Source: JACOWB01 sp964373665
Lineage (GTDB): Archaea > Aenigmatarchaeota > Aenigmatarchaeia > CG10238-14 > SCSR01
Length of the DNA: 16,788 nucleotides
Reading direction: 5' to 3'
NCBI GenBank assembly: GCA_964373665.1
Contig: CAYJVM010000019.1
Span: forward strand, 1-16,788
Under the pieces are notes generated by a model. The model saw only the letters and a list, made by a program, of their open reading frames with translations. It made no database searches and was not told where the DNA came from. Positions 6,200-12,351 of the stretch are shown here, one piece after another. Each line of letters starts with the position of its first letter. The first letter of the stretch is position 1. The translations under genes and the position numbers were made by a program.

Positions 6200-6583
6200 A
6201 TGATGAGATTTGGAAGAGGTCCTGGAAGACGATTCGGCGGAGGCTCTAGATTTGGCGGACGCGATCGAAACTTCAGAGACCGAAATGACGATTTGCCCAA
6301 ACCGGTGAAGGTCGGCGACGAGCTTGATGTTGAAATCAAGGAAATGGGCTCTAACGGAGACGGTATAGCCCGTGTCAACAACTTTGTTGTGTTCGTCAAA
6401 GGCGCCACTATGGGTGAAAAGCCGCACATCAAAATTACAGATGTGCGACAAAGGTTTGCCGTTGCCGAGAAGACAGATGGTTCATCTGCGTCTACAGACG
6501 AGATGCCTGAAATATCAACGGATGAAGGCGACCAAGAGGAAGGAGACATGGAAAGCGGAGACGAAAATTCCGAAGAAAAGTAA
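6200..6583 (+). CDS. TRAM-domain RNA-binding protein with Arg/Gly-rich N-terminus and acidic tail
   Basis: A 127-aa protein in three parts. Residues 3-29 are rich in Arg and Gly (RGPGRRFGGGSRFGG). Residues 34-90 are a TRAM domain (VKVGDELDVEIKEMGSNGDG, then FVVFVKGATMGEK). Residues 92-127 are an acidic Ser/Glu/Asp tail. Stand-alone archaeal TRAM proteins bind RNA and act as cold-shock-like chaperones; the RG-rich head and acidic tail are not part of the minimal family and are probably disordered. ATG 6200 is chosen because GGAGGT at 6185-6190 is placed for it. An in-frame GTG at 6158 would put that site inside the coding sequence. The 3' 92 nt overlap the convergent uracil-DNA glycosylase gene. 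Confidence 0.85.
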   Translation: MMRFGRGPGRRFGGGSRFGGRDRNFRDRNDDLPKPVKVGDELDVEIKEMGSNGDGIARVNNFVVFVKGATMGEKPHIKITDVRQRFAVAEKTDGSSASTDEMPEISTDEGDQEEGDMESGDENSEEK

Positions 6584-7142
6584 TTAAGCACGCTTTCATC
6601 TTTTCTTTCTTTATTTTCTTGAAATCTTTTTCCAGCAGTTTCTTGTATTTTTGAAACCTTAATCCGGCTGCTGGGTGAAAGGTAGGGAAATATGTCACTC
6701 CGTTTTCCTCAAAGAACTTTCCATGAATTTGTGTTATAGCTAATTTTCTCTCCGGAAACAGGGCTTTCAACGCTACATTGCCAAGGGCGACTATCAATTT
6801 TGGCTTTATGACGTCGATTTGTTTGACCAGATGCTCTCTTCCGTGAAGAATTTCTTTCCTAGTCGGCGTGCGCTTTCCAGGATAAAACTTGACTGGGCTC
6901 GTTATGAAAACGTTCTCGCGTTCTATTCCAGCAGACTTTAAAAGGCGGGTTAACAGCTTGCCTGCCCTGCCGACAAAAGGCCTGCCGGTCTTGCTTTCCT
7001 CCCTTCCTGGCGCTTCTCCCACGAACATTATCATCGCGTCCGGATCGCCCTCGCCCGGAACAGGCAATCCAGACTTGCCTTTCATGCACTCCCTACATTT
7101 CCTTATCTCATCTTCAATTTCTAGCAAATAACTGCTTTTCAT
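6492..7142 (-). CDS. Family-4 uracil-DNA glycosylase, two cluster cysteines missing
   Basis: Uracil-DNA glycosylase of the thermophile/archaeal family 4, 216 aa, removing uracil from deaminated DNA. Motif A GEAPGREE is at 42-49, GRPFVGRAG at 53-61, and motif B FHPAAGLR contains His156. The family normally binds a 4Fe-4S cluster with four Cys. Cys16 and Cys19 (CREC) are present. The third ligand, expected in VVKC, is Phe86 (PVKFYPG), and the fourth, expected after RTPTxxEI, is Gly101 (EILHG). Residues after about 180 (KMKACLITFLRN onwards) look unlike the family and are encoded opposite the TRAM protein's acidic tail. ATG 7142 is preferred over the upstream TTG at 7145; GGAAG lies a few bases upstream. 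Its 5' end is only 45 bp from the divergent gene at 7188. Confidence 0.87.
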   Translation of the reverse strand: MKSSYLLEIEDEIRKCRECMKGKSGLPVPGEGDPDAMIMFVGEAPGREESKTGRPFVGRAGKLLTRLLKSAGIERENVFITSPVKFYPGKRTPTRKEILHGREHLVKQIDVIKPKLIVALGNVALKALFPERKLAITQIHGKFFEENGVTYFPTFHPAAGLRFQKYKKLLEKDFKKIKKEKMKACLITFLRNFRLRFPCLLPLGRLHPLIFQASRL

Positions 7143-7187
7143 CAAACTTCCTTAAAAAACATAAGCTTAGAAATACTAATTAAAGAT
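7143..7187. promoter_or_regulatory. Compact divergent promoter region
   Basis: Only 45 bp separate two divergent start codons. Reading right, TTAAAAAA (7153-7159) lies about 30 bases before ATG 7188 and no ribosome-binding site precedes that ATG, so leaderless initiation is likely. Reading left, the AT-rich stretch 7168-7183 could serve as TATA box for the glycosylase gene, with GGAAG just before its ATG. The two promoters must overlap. Confidence 0.45.
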
Positions 7188-7913
7188 ATGCCAGAAGAAT
7201 CTGGAAGACTTGTCCTGACAACATCAAGGATTCATTTCATGGGAAACTACTTCATAGCGCTTTTGACTATAATTTTCCTGGTGCTGGCGTACACTTCATT
7301 CGGCCTTACGTTCACGCTTTTCCCAAAAGCGCAGTCTGAGCTAGTGTCAACCCTTGTCGTCTTGGGTATTGTAGGCATTGCCGTCGCGATGATAGAGCAG
7401 CCTGAATGGGAAAAGTTTAGGACAAAGTTCCACGTCACGATGAACGAAGTAATTAAGGAAGAGGGTATACTGAGGAGGGAAAAGGTTGTCCTGCCGTATG
7501 CTACAGTCGCGGACATTCGAGTCTCGAAGGGCTTTCTTGGAAGGTTTCTGGACTATGGGACTATAAGCGTCAGCTCATTCAAGACAGGCAGTGACATGGT
7601 GATGAAAGGTGTGAGAAATCCGGACAAGGTCCATAGTATGATACAAAACAGGGTCAACATGCTTAGGGAAGGCCAGTTGCAGATGATTGGAAGAACTGAG
7701 AAGGAGCCTAAAACCGAAAGTGTCAAGGACAGCATCAAAGACTTGGAAAACAAAAAGGCCGAGCTTGAGGAAATGATAGAGAAAACAAAGGATTCCTTTT
7801 ATGAAAGAGAGATAGACGAGCAGCAGTTCGAGAGGACGATAGAAAAATTCCAGCAGCAGATGATCGAGATAGATGTTAAGCTTAAGAAACTGGGCAGAAG
7901 TAATAATTCATAG
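7188..7913 (+). CDS. Membrane PH-domain (bPH2/DUF304) protein with C-terminal coiled coil
   Basis: A 241-aa protein. A short N-terminal segment (RLVLTTSRIHF) precedes two membrane helices (about 20-44 and 51-68). A bacterial-type PH domain of the bPH2/YdbS-like family follows at about 79-155, with FHVTMNEVIKEEGILRREK, VVLPYATVADIRVSKGFLGR and DYGTISVSSF. Residues about 180-236 are a charged heptad-rich coiled coil (LENKKAELEEMIEKTKD and following), predicted to be cytosolic. The family's function is not established; the layout suggests a membrane-tethered scaffold. The stop codon overlaps the ribosome-binding site of the next gene, so it probably shares a transcript with the GTPase and methylthiotransferase. 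Confidence 0.82.
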   Translation: MPEESGRLVLTTSRIHFMGNYFIALLTIIFLVLAYTSFGLTFTLFPKAQSELVSTLVVLGIVGIAVAMIEQPEWEKFRTKFHVTMNEVIKEEGILRREKVVLPYATVADIRVSKGFLGRFLDYGTISVSSFKTGSDMVMKGVRNPDKVHSMIQNRVNMLREGQLQMIGRTEKEPKTESVKDSIKDLENKKAELEEMIEKTKDSFYEREIDEQQFERTIEKFQQQMIEIDVKLKKLGRSNNS

Positions 7914-7916
7914 GTG
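7912..7916 (+). promoter_or_regulatory. Ribosome-binding site placed for the ATT start
   Basis: AGGTG matches the archaeal anti-Shine-Dalgarno sequence and lies five bases before ATT 7922. It overlaps the TAG stop of the preceding gene. No comparable site precedes the alternative TTG at 8006 at that distance, although GGCAT at 8002-8006 touches it. The site supports initiation at 7922. Confidence 0.65.
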
Positions 7917-7921
7917 TTTTA

Positions 7922-8806
7922 ATTCCTGTCAATGCGTCGGCTGAATATTTTGAAGCTGAAAGAAAGTATAACAATGCTAGAACTGCAGAAGAAAAAGTCA
8001 AGGCATTGGAGGCAATGTTGAAGGTAGCGCCAAAACACAAAGGGGCTCAACACCTACTGGCGGATTTAAGGAAAAGGCTGTCGAAACTAAAGAAAGATGC
8101 TGTAGCACAAAAAAGGAAGGGAAGTAAGCCGAAGACTTCTATAAGGAAGGAAGGTGCCGCGCAAATATGCATCATTGGACTTGCGAATTCCGGGAAAAGC
8201 ACACTGTTGAACTCGCTTACAAACGCCAAAACCCAGGTCGCCGAGTATCCATATGCCACCAAACATCCTGTGGTCGGTATGATGAATTATGAGGACCTAC
8301 AGTTCCAGTTGATTGAAATCCCGTCTACATTCGAACCAGAGTTTCTAAGCCTGCTGCACACATGCGATTTGATTGTGGCAGTTTTGGACAGCACGCAAGA
8401 TGTCCAGAAGCAAAAGGCCGAGTTGCTTGAGATTTTGGAAAAAAATAGTTTGACTAAAAGACTGATTTTCGCTAAAAACAAGAGCAGGGTCTGCGGATTG
8501 GACAGGGAAATAGTTTGCATGGACGCCAAATCAGGAGTTGGCGTTGAGGAACTCAAAGAAAGGATATGGGCAGAACTGGGAAAGATAAAGGTTTATACTA
8601 AATCGCCGAACAAACCAAAGGCAGTGCGAGCTCTCGCTCTTGAGAAGGATGCTACTGTGGGGGATCTTGCAAAGGAAATACACAAGAACTTTGCGAAGAC
8701 ATTCAAGTATGCGAAGATATTCAATTCTACTAAATTCTCGGGCAAGAAGGTTGGGTTGGATTATAAACTTCAGGACAACGATATTGTAGAGATTCATGCA
8801 GAGTGA
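7922..8806 (+). CDS. TGS-domain GTPase (DRG/Obg-related), probable AUU start
   Basis: A GTPase of the archaeal DRG-like kind, 294 aa if it starts at ATT 7922. Helical N-terminus 1-60 (NASAEYFEAERKYNNART, then APKHKGAQHL) leads to a G domain with P-loop GLANSGKST (86-94). The G3 position reads EIPSTF instead of DxPG, G4 reads NKSR instead of NKxD, and G5 reads DAKSG. A TGS domain occupies about 232-294. These proteins associate with ribosomes. No ATG, GTG or TTG lies in frame between the stop at 7904-7906 and TTG 8006, yet the family's conserved N-terminus is encoded upstream of 8006. ATT 7922 lies where family members begin M-P-x-N, with AGGTG (7912-7916) five bases upstream. TTG 8006 would give a 266-aa form lacking this region. 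The last 11 nt overlap the next gene. Confidence 0.85.
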   Translation: MPVNASAEYFEAERKYNNARTAEEKVKALEAMLKVAPKHKGAQHLLADLRKRLSKLKKDAVAQKRKGSKPKTSIRKEGAAQICIIGLANSGKSTLLNSLTNAKTQVAEYPYATKHPVVGMMNYEDLQFQLIEIPSTFEPEFLSLLHTCDLIVAVLDSTQDVQKQKAELLEILEKNSLTKRLIFAKNKSRVCGLDREIVCMDAKSGVGVEELKERIWAELGKIKVYTKSPNKPKAVRALALEKDATVGDLAKEIHKNFAKTFKYAKIFNSTKFSGKKVGLDYKLQDNDIVEIHAE

Positions 8807-10100
8807 TTTTGTGGTCAAGGTTTACGGCGAAGTTTACGGTTGCTCTGCGAACAAGGCGGACCATGAGATGATGCTGGGGCTTTTGAAAAAATCCGGTATG
8901 GAGATAGTTGATTCGATGGACGAATCTGATATTAACATAATTACTACTTGTGCTGTTAAGACTCCGACGGTGAACAGAATGATTTTCAGGTCCAGAGAAC
9001 TGACTAAGGAAAACAAACCTTTGATAGTTGCTGGTTGTCTATCAAAGATAGACAAGGAGAGAAATTTGGTCAGAGAGATTAATCCAAAAGCCAGTTTTGT
9101 CGGGCCAGATTCGATAACGAAAATTGTAGATGTAGCGCATGCGACATTGAACGGAGAAAGCGTCTTGTCTTTGGAGAGAGTTTTCGAGGAGAAAATTGGG
9201 TTGCCTCGTATAAGGGCAAATCCCATTGTCGATATAATCGAGATAAGCGGAGGCTGCCTTTCCAAATGCTCGTTTTGTGCAACGAAAATAGCGCGAGGTG
9301 ACCTCTACAGCTACAGACCACATTCGATAAGAGAGCAGATTAATCAATCTCTCAAGGAAGGTGTGAAGGAAATATGGCTTACATCCCAGGACTCTAGTGC
9401 ATACGGAAAAGACATCGGCACCAACCTTCCATCTCTATTGGAGTCAGTATCTGGAATAGAGGGGAATTTTTTGGTGCGGGTCGGGATGATGAATCCGCTG
9501 CATTTCAAAAAAGTGGAGATAAAGGACTTGATAAGTGCTTACAAGAATGACAAAATATTCAAGTTCCTGCACCTCTGCGTCCAGTCGGGAAGCAACAAAG
9601 TCCTGAAGATGATGCGGCGCGGCTATGCGGTGGAAGATTTTGTTTCTTATGTGGAACGGTTCCGGGAAGAAATTCCAGAGCTGACATTAATGACAGATGT
9701 AATTGTTGGTCATCCTGGTGAAGAGGAAGATGATTTCGAACAGACTGTGGAGCTTGTTAAAGCAGTGGGTCCTGACTTGGTTAACTTGTCTAAATTTGGT
9801 GCCAGACCTGGAACTGCAGCCGCTAAAATGGGGCTTGTTCCGACGAATGTGGTAAGTGTAAGGAGTAGAAAACTTTGGAAAACTATAAGGAAGACGTGTC
9901 TCGAAAGGAACAAGTTCTGGAAAGGGTGGGAAGGAAAGGTCTTGATAGACGAAATGAATGATGGTTTTGTCACTGGCAGGAACTATGCGTACAAGCCGAT
10001 AGTGATCAAAAATACCGACCTTAAGCTGGGTGAAGAGGCGTTTGTGAAGGTAAGGGGCGTAAGCAATACTTTTTTAAGGGGGGAATTACATATTTTATAA
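8796..10100 (+). CDS. tRNA t6A37 methylthiotransferase (e-MtaB/CDKAL1-like)
   Basis: Radical-SAM methylthiotransferase, 434 aa, expected to convert t6A to ms2t6A at position 37 of ANN-decoding tRNAs. The N-terminal UPF0004 domain carries three cluster cysteines, Cys16 (YGCSANKAD), Cys52 (TTCAVK) and Cys81 (GCLSK). The radical-SAM motif CLSKCSFC gives Cys154, Cys158 and Cys161. Downstream motifs include EIWLTSQDSSAYGKD, LHLCVQSGSNKVLKMMRRGY and TDVIVGHPGE. A TRAM domain for tRNA binding fills about 373-434 (GKVLIDEM to RGEL). YGCSANKAD groups it with archaeal/eukaryotic e-MtaB rather than bacterial MiaB or RimO. The start overlaps the GTPase end by 11 nt, so translation is probably coupled. 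Confidence 0.93.
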   Translation: MQSDFVVKVYGEVYGCSANKADHEMMLGLLKKSGMEIVDSMDESDINIITTCAVKTPTVNRMIFRSRELTKENKPLIVAGCLSKIDKERNLVREINPKASFVGPDSITKIVDVAHATLNGESVLSLERVFEEKIGLPRIRANPIVDIIEISGGCLSKCSFCATKIARGDLYSYRPHSIREQINQSLKEGVKEIWLTSQDSSAYGKDIGTNLPSLLESVSGIEGNFLVRVGMMNPLHFKKVEIKDLISAYKNDKIFKFLHLCVQSGSNKVLKMMRRGYAVEDFVSYVERFREEIPELTLMTDVIVGHPGEEEDDFEQTVELVKAVGPDLVNLSKFGARPGTAAAKMGLVPTNVVSVRSRKLWKTIRKTCLERNKFWKGWEGKVLIDEMNDGFVTGRNYAYKPIVIKNTDLKLGEEAFVKVRGVSNTFLRGELHIL

Positions 10101-10110
10101 AAGATACTAA

Positions 10111-10539
10111 ATGGTTTTCGGACCTCATTTGACGTTGGACATATACGGATGCAAAAGAGAAGCTCTGGGAGATGTAGATATTATTCGAGATATTTTAGAC
10201 GAGTTGCCCGACATCCTAAACATGACTAAAATCGTAGAGCCTTCTGTGAACTACTATGAAGGCAAGCCCGACAGCTTCGACAAAGGCGGCATATCAGGTT
10301 TTGTCATTATAGCTGAAAGCCACATTTCCATTCATACTTTTGTCGAGCAACAGTTCGCTTCTATCGATATATTTTCCTGCAAGGAATTCGACATTGAGAA
10401 AAGCGTTGAATATCTGACTGGCAAACTTGGTGGGACAAAGGTCGAAAAGAACTTGATAACTAGGGGTACAGAATTTCCAAAAGAAATCCAAGTAGCCAAA
10501 CCCATAATCGAAAGGCAAAGGACAACTTTAAAGCGTTAA
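10111..10539 (+). CDS. speD: S-adenosylmethionine decarboxylase proenzyme
   Basis: AdoMet decarboxylase, 142 aa, of the small bacterial/archaeal class. It makes the aminopropyl donor for spermidine. The self-cleavage site ESHISIHTF places the cut between Glu69 and Ser70, which becomes the pyruvoyl group. Cys90 (FSCKEF), twenty residues later, corresponds to the catalytic Cys. The ATG lies ten bases after the methylthiotransferase stop. There is no ribosome-binding site, and an AT-rich TTACATAT-type box near 10086-10093 suggests a separate leaderless transcript. It ends convergent with the deoxyhypusine synthase gene, the two stop codons overlapping by 4 bp. Being next to an agmatinase homologue and deoxyhypusine synthase supports a polyamine role. 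Confidence 0.94.
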   Translation: MVFGPHLTLDIYGCKREALGDVDIIRDILDELPDILNMTKIVEPSVNYYEGKPDSFDKGGISGFVIIAESHISIHTFVEQQFASIDIFSCKEFDIEKSVEYLTGKLGGTKVEKNLITRGTEFPKEIQVAKPIIERQRTTLKR

Positions 10540-11459
10540 ATTCTTTCCAGCAAAGATGCATATAAAATAGGCAGTGCAATTGTCGCGTCGGATTCTATTG
10601 TCATAGTAGGTGCGTTTTCCTTTATTTTATTCCAGCTAATGGCCTCGCGCGGCCTAGCCCCGGATAAGCTTCCATCATATTCGACAGCTGTTGTTATGTA
10701 AACTGCATAATCCAATCCTTCCTTGAATTGGTTCCACCAGATTACGTGGTGTTTTGATATACCACCGCCAATTATCAGCGCACCTGACTTGGCGGCGCTC
10801 CACACCAAGTCGCTTAGCATTTTTTCATCCTTTAAAACGTTGATTTTGAAATCATGATTTTGTGAAAATTGCCATACTTGGTAGCCGACAGCACCATCCG
10901 TGATTCCAGGAACGACCATAGGCACTTTGTTCTTGTAGCACCAGTATAGCAGAGAGTCCTCGTTATCAATTCTTTTTCCAATCTCCCAGCAAAGCTCGTA
11001 TGTCGAAGGCTCTTTTACACCGCTTTCAAAGATGTCTTTCAGGAATTCTTTCATCTTCTCCTCTATAATCATCCCATAATTCTCTTCCGGGAAGATAACA
11101 TTGCCCAGTCTGTGGATGCTTTTTTTCTTGAGTTCATTGTCATCCATTTCAAAGCTTCCGTGATAATATTCCTTGTAAACTCGCGCTATATCATGATCTA
11201 AAGTGCCGCAAGTCGTGCTTACGACATCGAACCAGTTTTTCTTTATCATATCCTTCAGTACTCCCCTAGTGCCAGTCGAAACTATGTCTGCTGGAAAAGA
11301 AAGGAAATTGAGCGAGTTATCGTCTTTTATCATTTTTTCAACAATATCGATCCCGTCAGCCAGTTTCTTTGAAGTAAACCCACCAGATGCTTGCATCTGC
11401 TTAACCAGCTCGCCGACTGTCATTTTTTCCTTTATACCAAAGTCGTCTACCTTTATCAT
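10536..11459 (-). CDS. dys: Deoxyhypusine synthase
   Basis: Deoxyhypusine synthase, 307 aa, transferring the aminobutyl group of spermidine to a lysine of aIF5A (NAD-dependent). The active-site lysine is Lys236 in GGGISKHH. The conserved AVYITTAVEYDGSLSGARP follows, then the EAISW segment. NAD-site features include VSTGTRG and STTCGTLDHDIARV, and VVPGITDGAVGYQVW is typical. I prefer ATG 11459, seven bases after the upstream ureohydrolase stop, because the family begins close to VDDF and the alternative start at 11531 would overlap that gene by 65 nt with unrelated sequence. AGTGGT just upstream is a plausible ribosome-binding site. It is the last gene of the minus-strand run. Confidence 0.94.
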   Translation of the reverse strand: MIKVDDFGIKEKMTVGELVKQMQASGGFTSKKLADGIDIVEKMIKDDNSLNFLSFPADIVSTGTRGVLKDMIKKNWFDVVSTTCGTLDHDIARVYKEYYHGSFEMDDNELKKKSIHRLGNVIFPEENYGMIIEEKMKEFLKDIFESGVKEPSTYELCWEIGKRIDNEDSLLYWCYKNKVPMVVPGITDGAVGYQVWQFSQNHDFKINVLKDEKMLSDLVWSAAKSGALIIGGGISKHHVIWWNQFKEGLDYAVYITTAVEYDGSLSGARPREAISWNKIKENAPTMTIESDATIALPILYASLLERI

Positions 11460-11466
11460 AAAACCA

Positions 11467-12324
11467 CTATAGTTCAATAGGTCTAATTGAACCCAAAACT
11501 TGAAATATGGATCGTGTGACAAGAAATTCACTTATCTCGCTGTTCGAAGAGCTTTTCAGGCAACATGCATCCAACCCAACTATATCGCCCTTTATAGAAT
11601 TTACAGCCTTCTTGAACTCATTGAAGAAAATCCCATCCGGCTCCGGCATATCGACTGAAGGGCATATACTTGGATCAAAAACATCCACGTCCATTGAGAT
11701 GTAAACTCTGGAGCCTTTGGTGAATTGTTCGATGAATTTTGACGCTTGGTCTATATTTGTTTTCATATCATTGCTTGTGAAGAACTTTATTCCGCTTTTT
11801 TTCAGATCTTTGAACTCGAACTCGTCGCATGACCTGACGCCTACGAGTGCGATATTCTCTGGGTTTATGTACTCCGACACCCTTCTGAGCCATGTGGCAT
11901 CATTTATCTTTGAATTGTAGTCGATATTGTCAACTGCGTCCATATCCCTGATCTTTTCGTCCTCATATGAATTCTTGAAATCCCCGTGGGCATCGAAAAC
12001 AATCAGTTTAATGTTGTTGAAAGCTTTCAGAGAATAGTAAGACAACAAGTGGTTGCCGCCAAGAATTAACGGGAATTTGTCCATTGCCAATATATGCTCA
12101 GTTTTCCGAGTAATTTCTTCAAGGGAATCCATTTCCAGATTTCCTAGGTCACTTATCCTAACGTTCTCAAGAAGATTGACGCCTGCATCCAAGTCCATAG
12201 GCTCGACAAACTGACTTGCGTATCTGAGAGCTTCGAGTGACTTGATAGAGTTTTTACCTATAGGCACGCCAAATGCGACAACATTGGATTCCTCAATGTC
12301 GATTTGCGAACTTGCGAATTTCAT
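11467..12324 (-). CDS. Ureohydrolase family protein, agmatinase-like but with altered pocket
   Basis: A 285-aa member of the arginase/agmatinase fold. All six manganese ligands are visible: His92 (GGNH), Asp111, His113 and Asp115 (FDAHGDF), and Asp212 and Asp214 (SMDVDVFDP). Two substrate-pocket positions differ from agmatinases. The conserved His of the SHA/HGT motif is Asp142 (INDATWLRR), and the conserved Glu of D-V-V-E-V, the guanidinium-binding carboxylate in arginases, is Cys255 (LDACCL). The usual APGTGTPEPGG loop reads CPSVDMPEPDG. The genomic position next to deoxyhypusine synthase and speD points to polyamines, where agmatinase-type enzymes release urea from agmatine or aminopropylagmatine. 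The altered residues mean that the activity cannot be assumed. Confidence 0.85.
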   Translation of the reverse strand: MKFASSQIDIEESNVVAFGVPIGKNSIKSLEALRYASQFVEPMDLDAGVNLLENVRISDLGNLEMDSLEEITRKTEHILAMDKFPLILGGNHLLSYYSLKAFNNIKLIVFDAHGDFKNSYEDEKIRDMDAVDNIDYNSKINDATWLRRVSEYINPENIALVGVRSCDEFEFKDLKKSGIKFFTSNDMKTNIDQASKFIEQFTKGSRVYISMDVDVFDPSICPSVDMPEPDGIFFNEFKKAVNSIKGDIVGLDACCLKSSSNSEISEFLVTRSIFQVLGSIRPIEL

Positions 12325-12351
12325 AATTCTATTCGGGTAGAAAAGATTAAA

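Noticed and set aside
8006..8008. TTG 8006 as the GTPase start
   Set aside because: It would drop 28 residues that match the conserved family N-terminus and leave the AGGTG at 7912-7916 without a gene.
11460..11531. N-terminal extension of deoxyhypusine synthase starting at 11531
   Set aside because: The extra 24 residues are antisense-free read-through of the ureohydrolase 3' end in another frame and are unlike the family; ATG 11459 fits spacing and homology.
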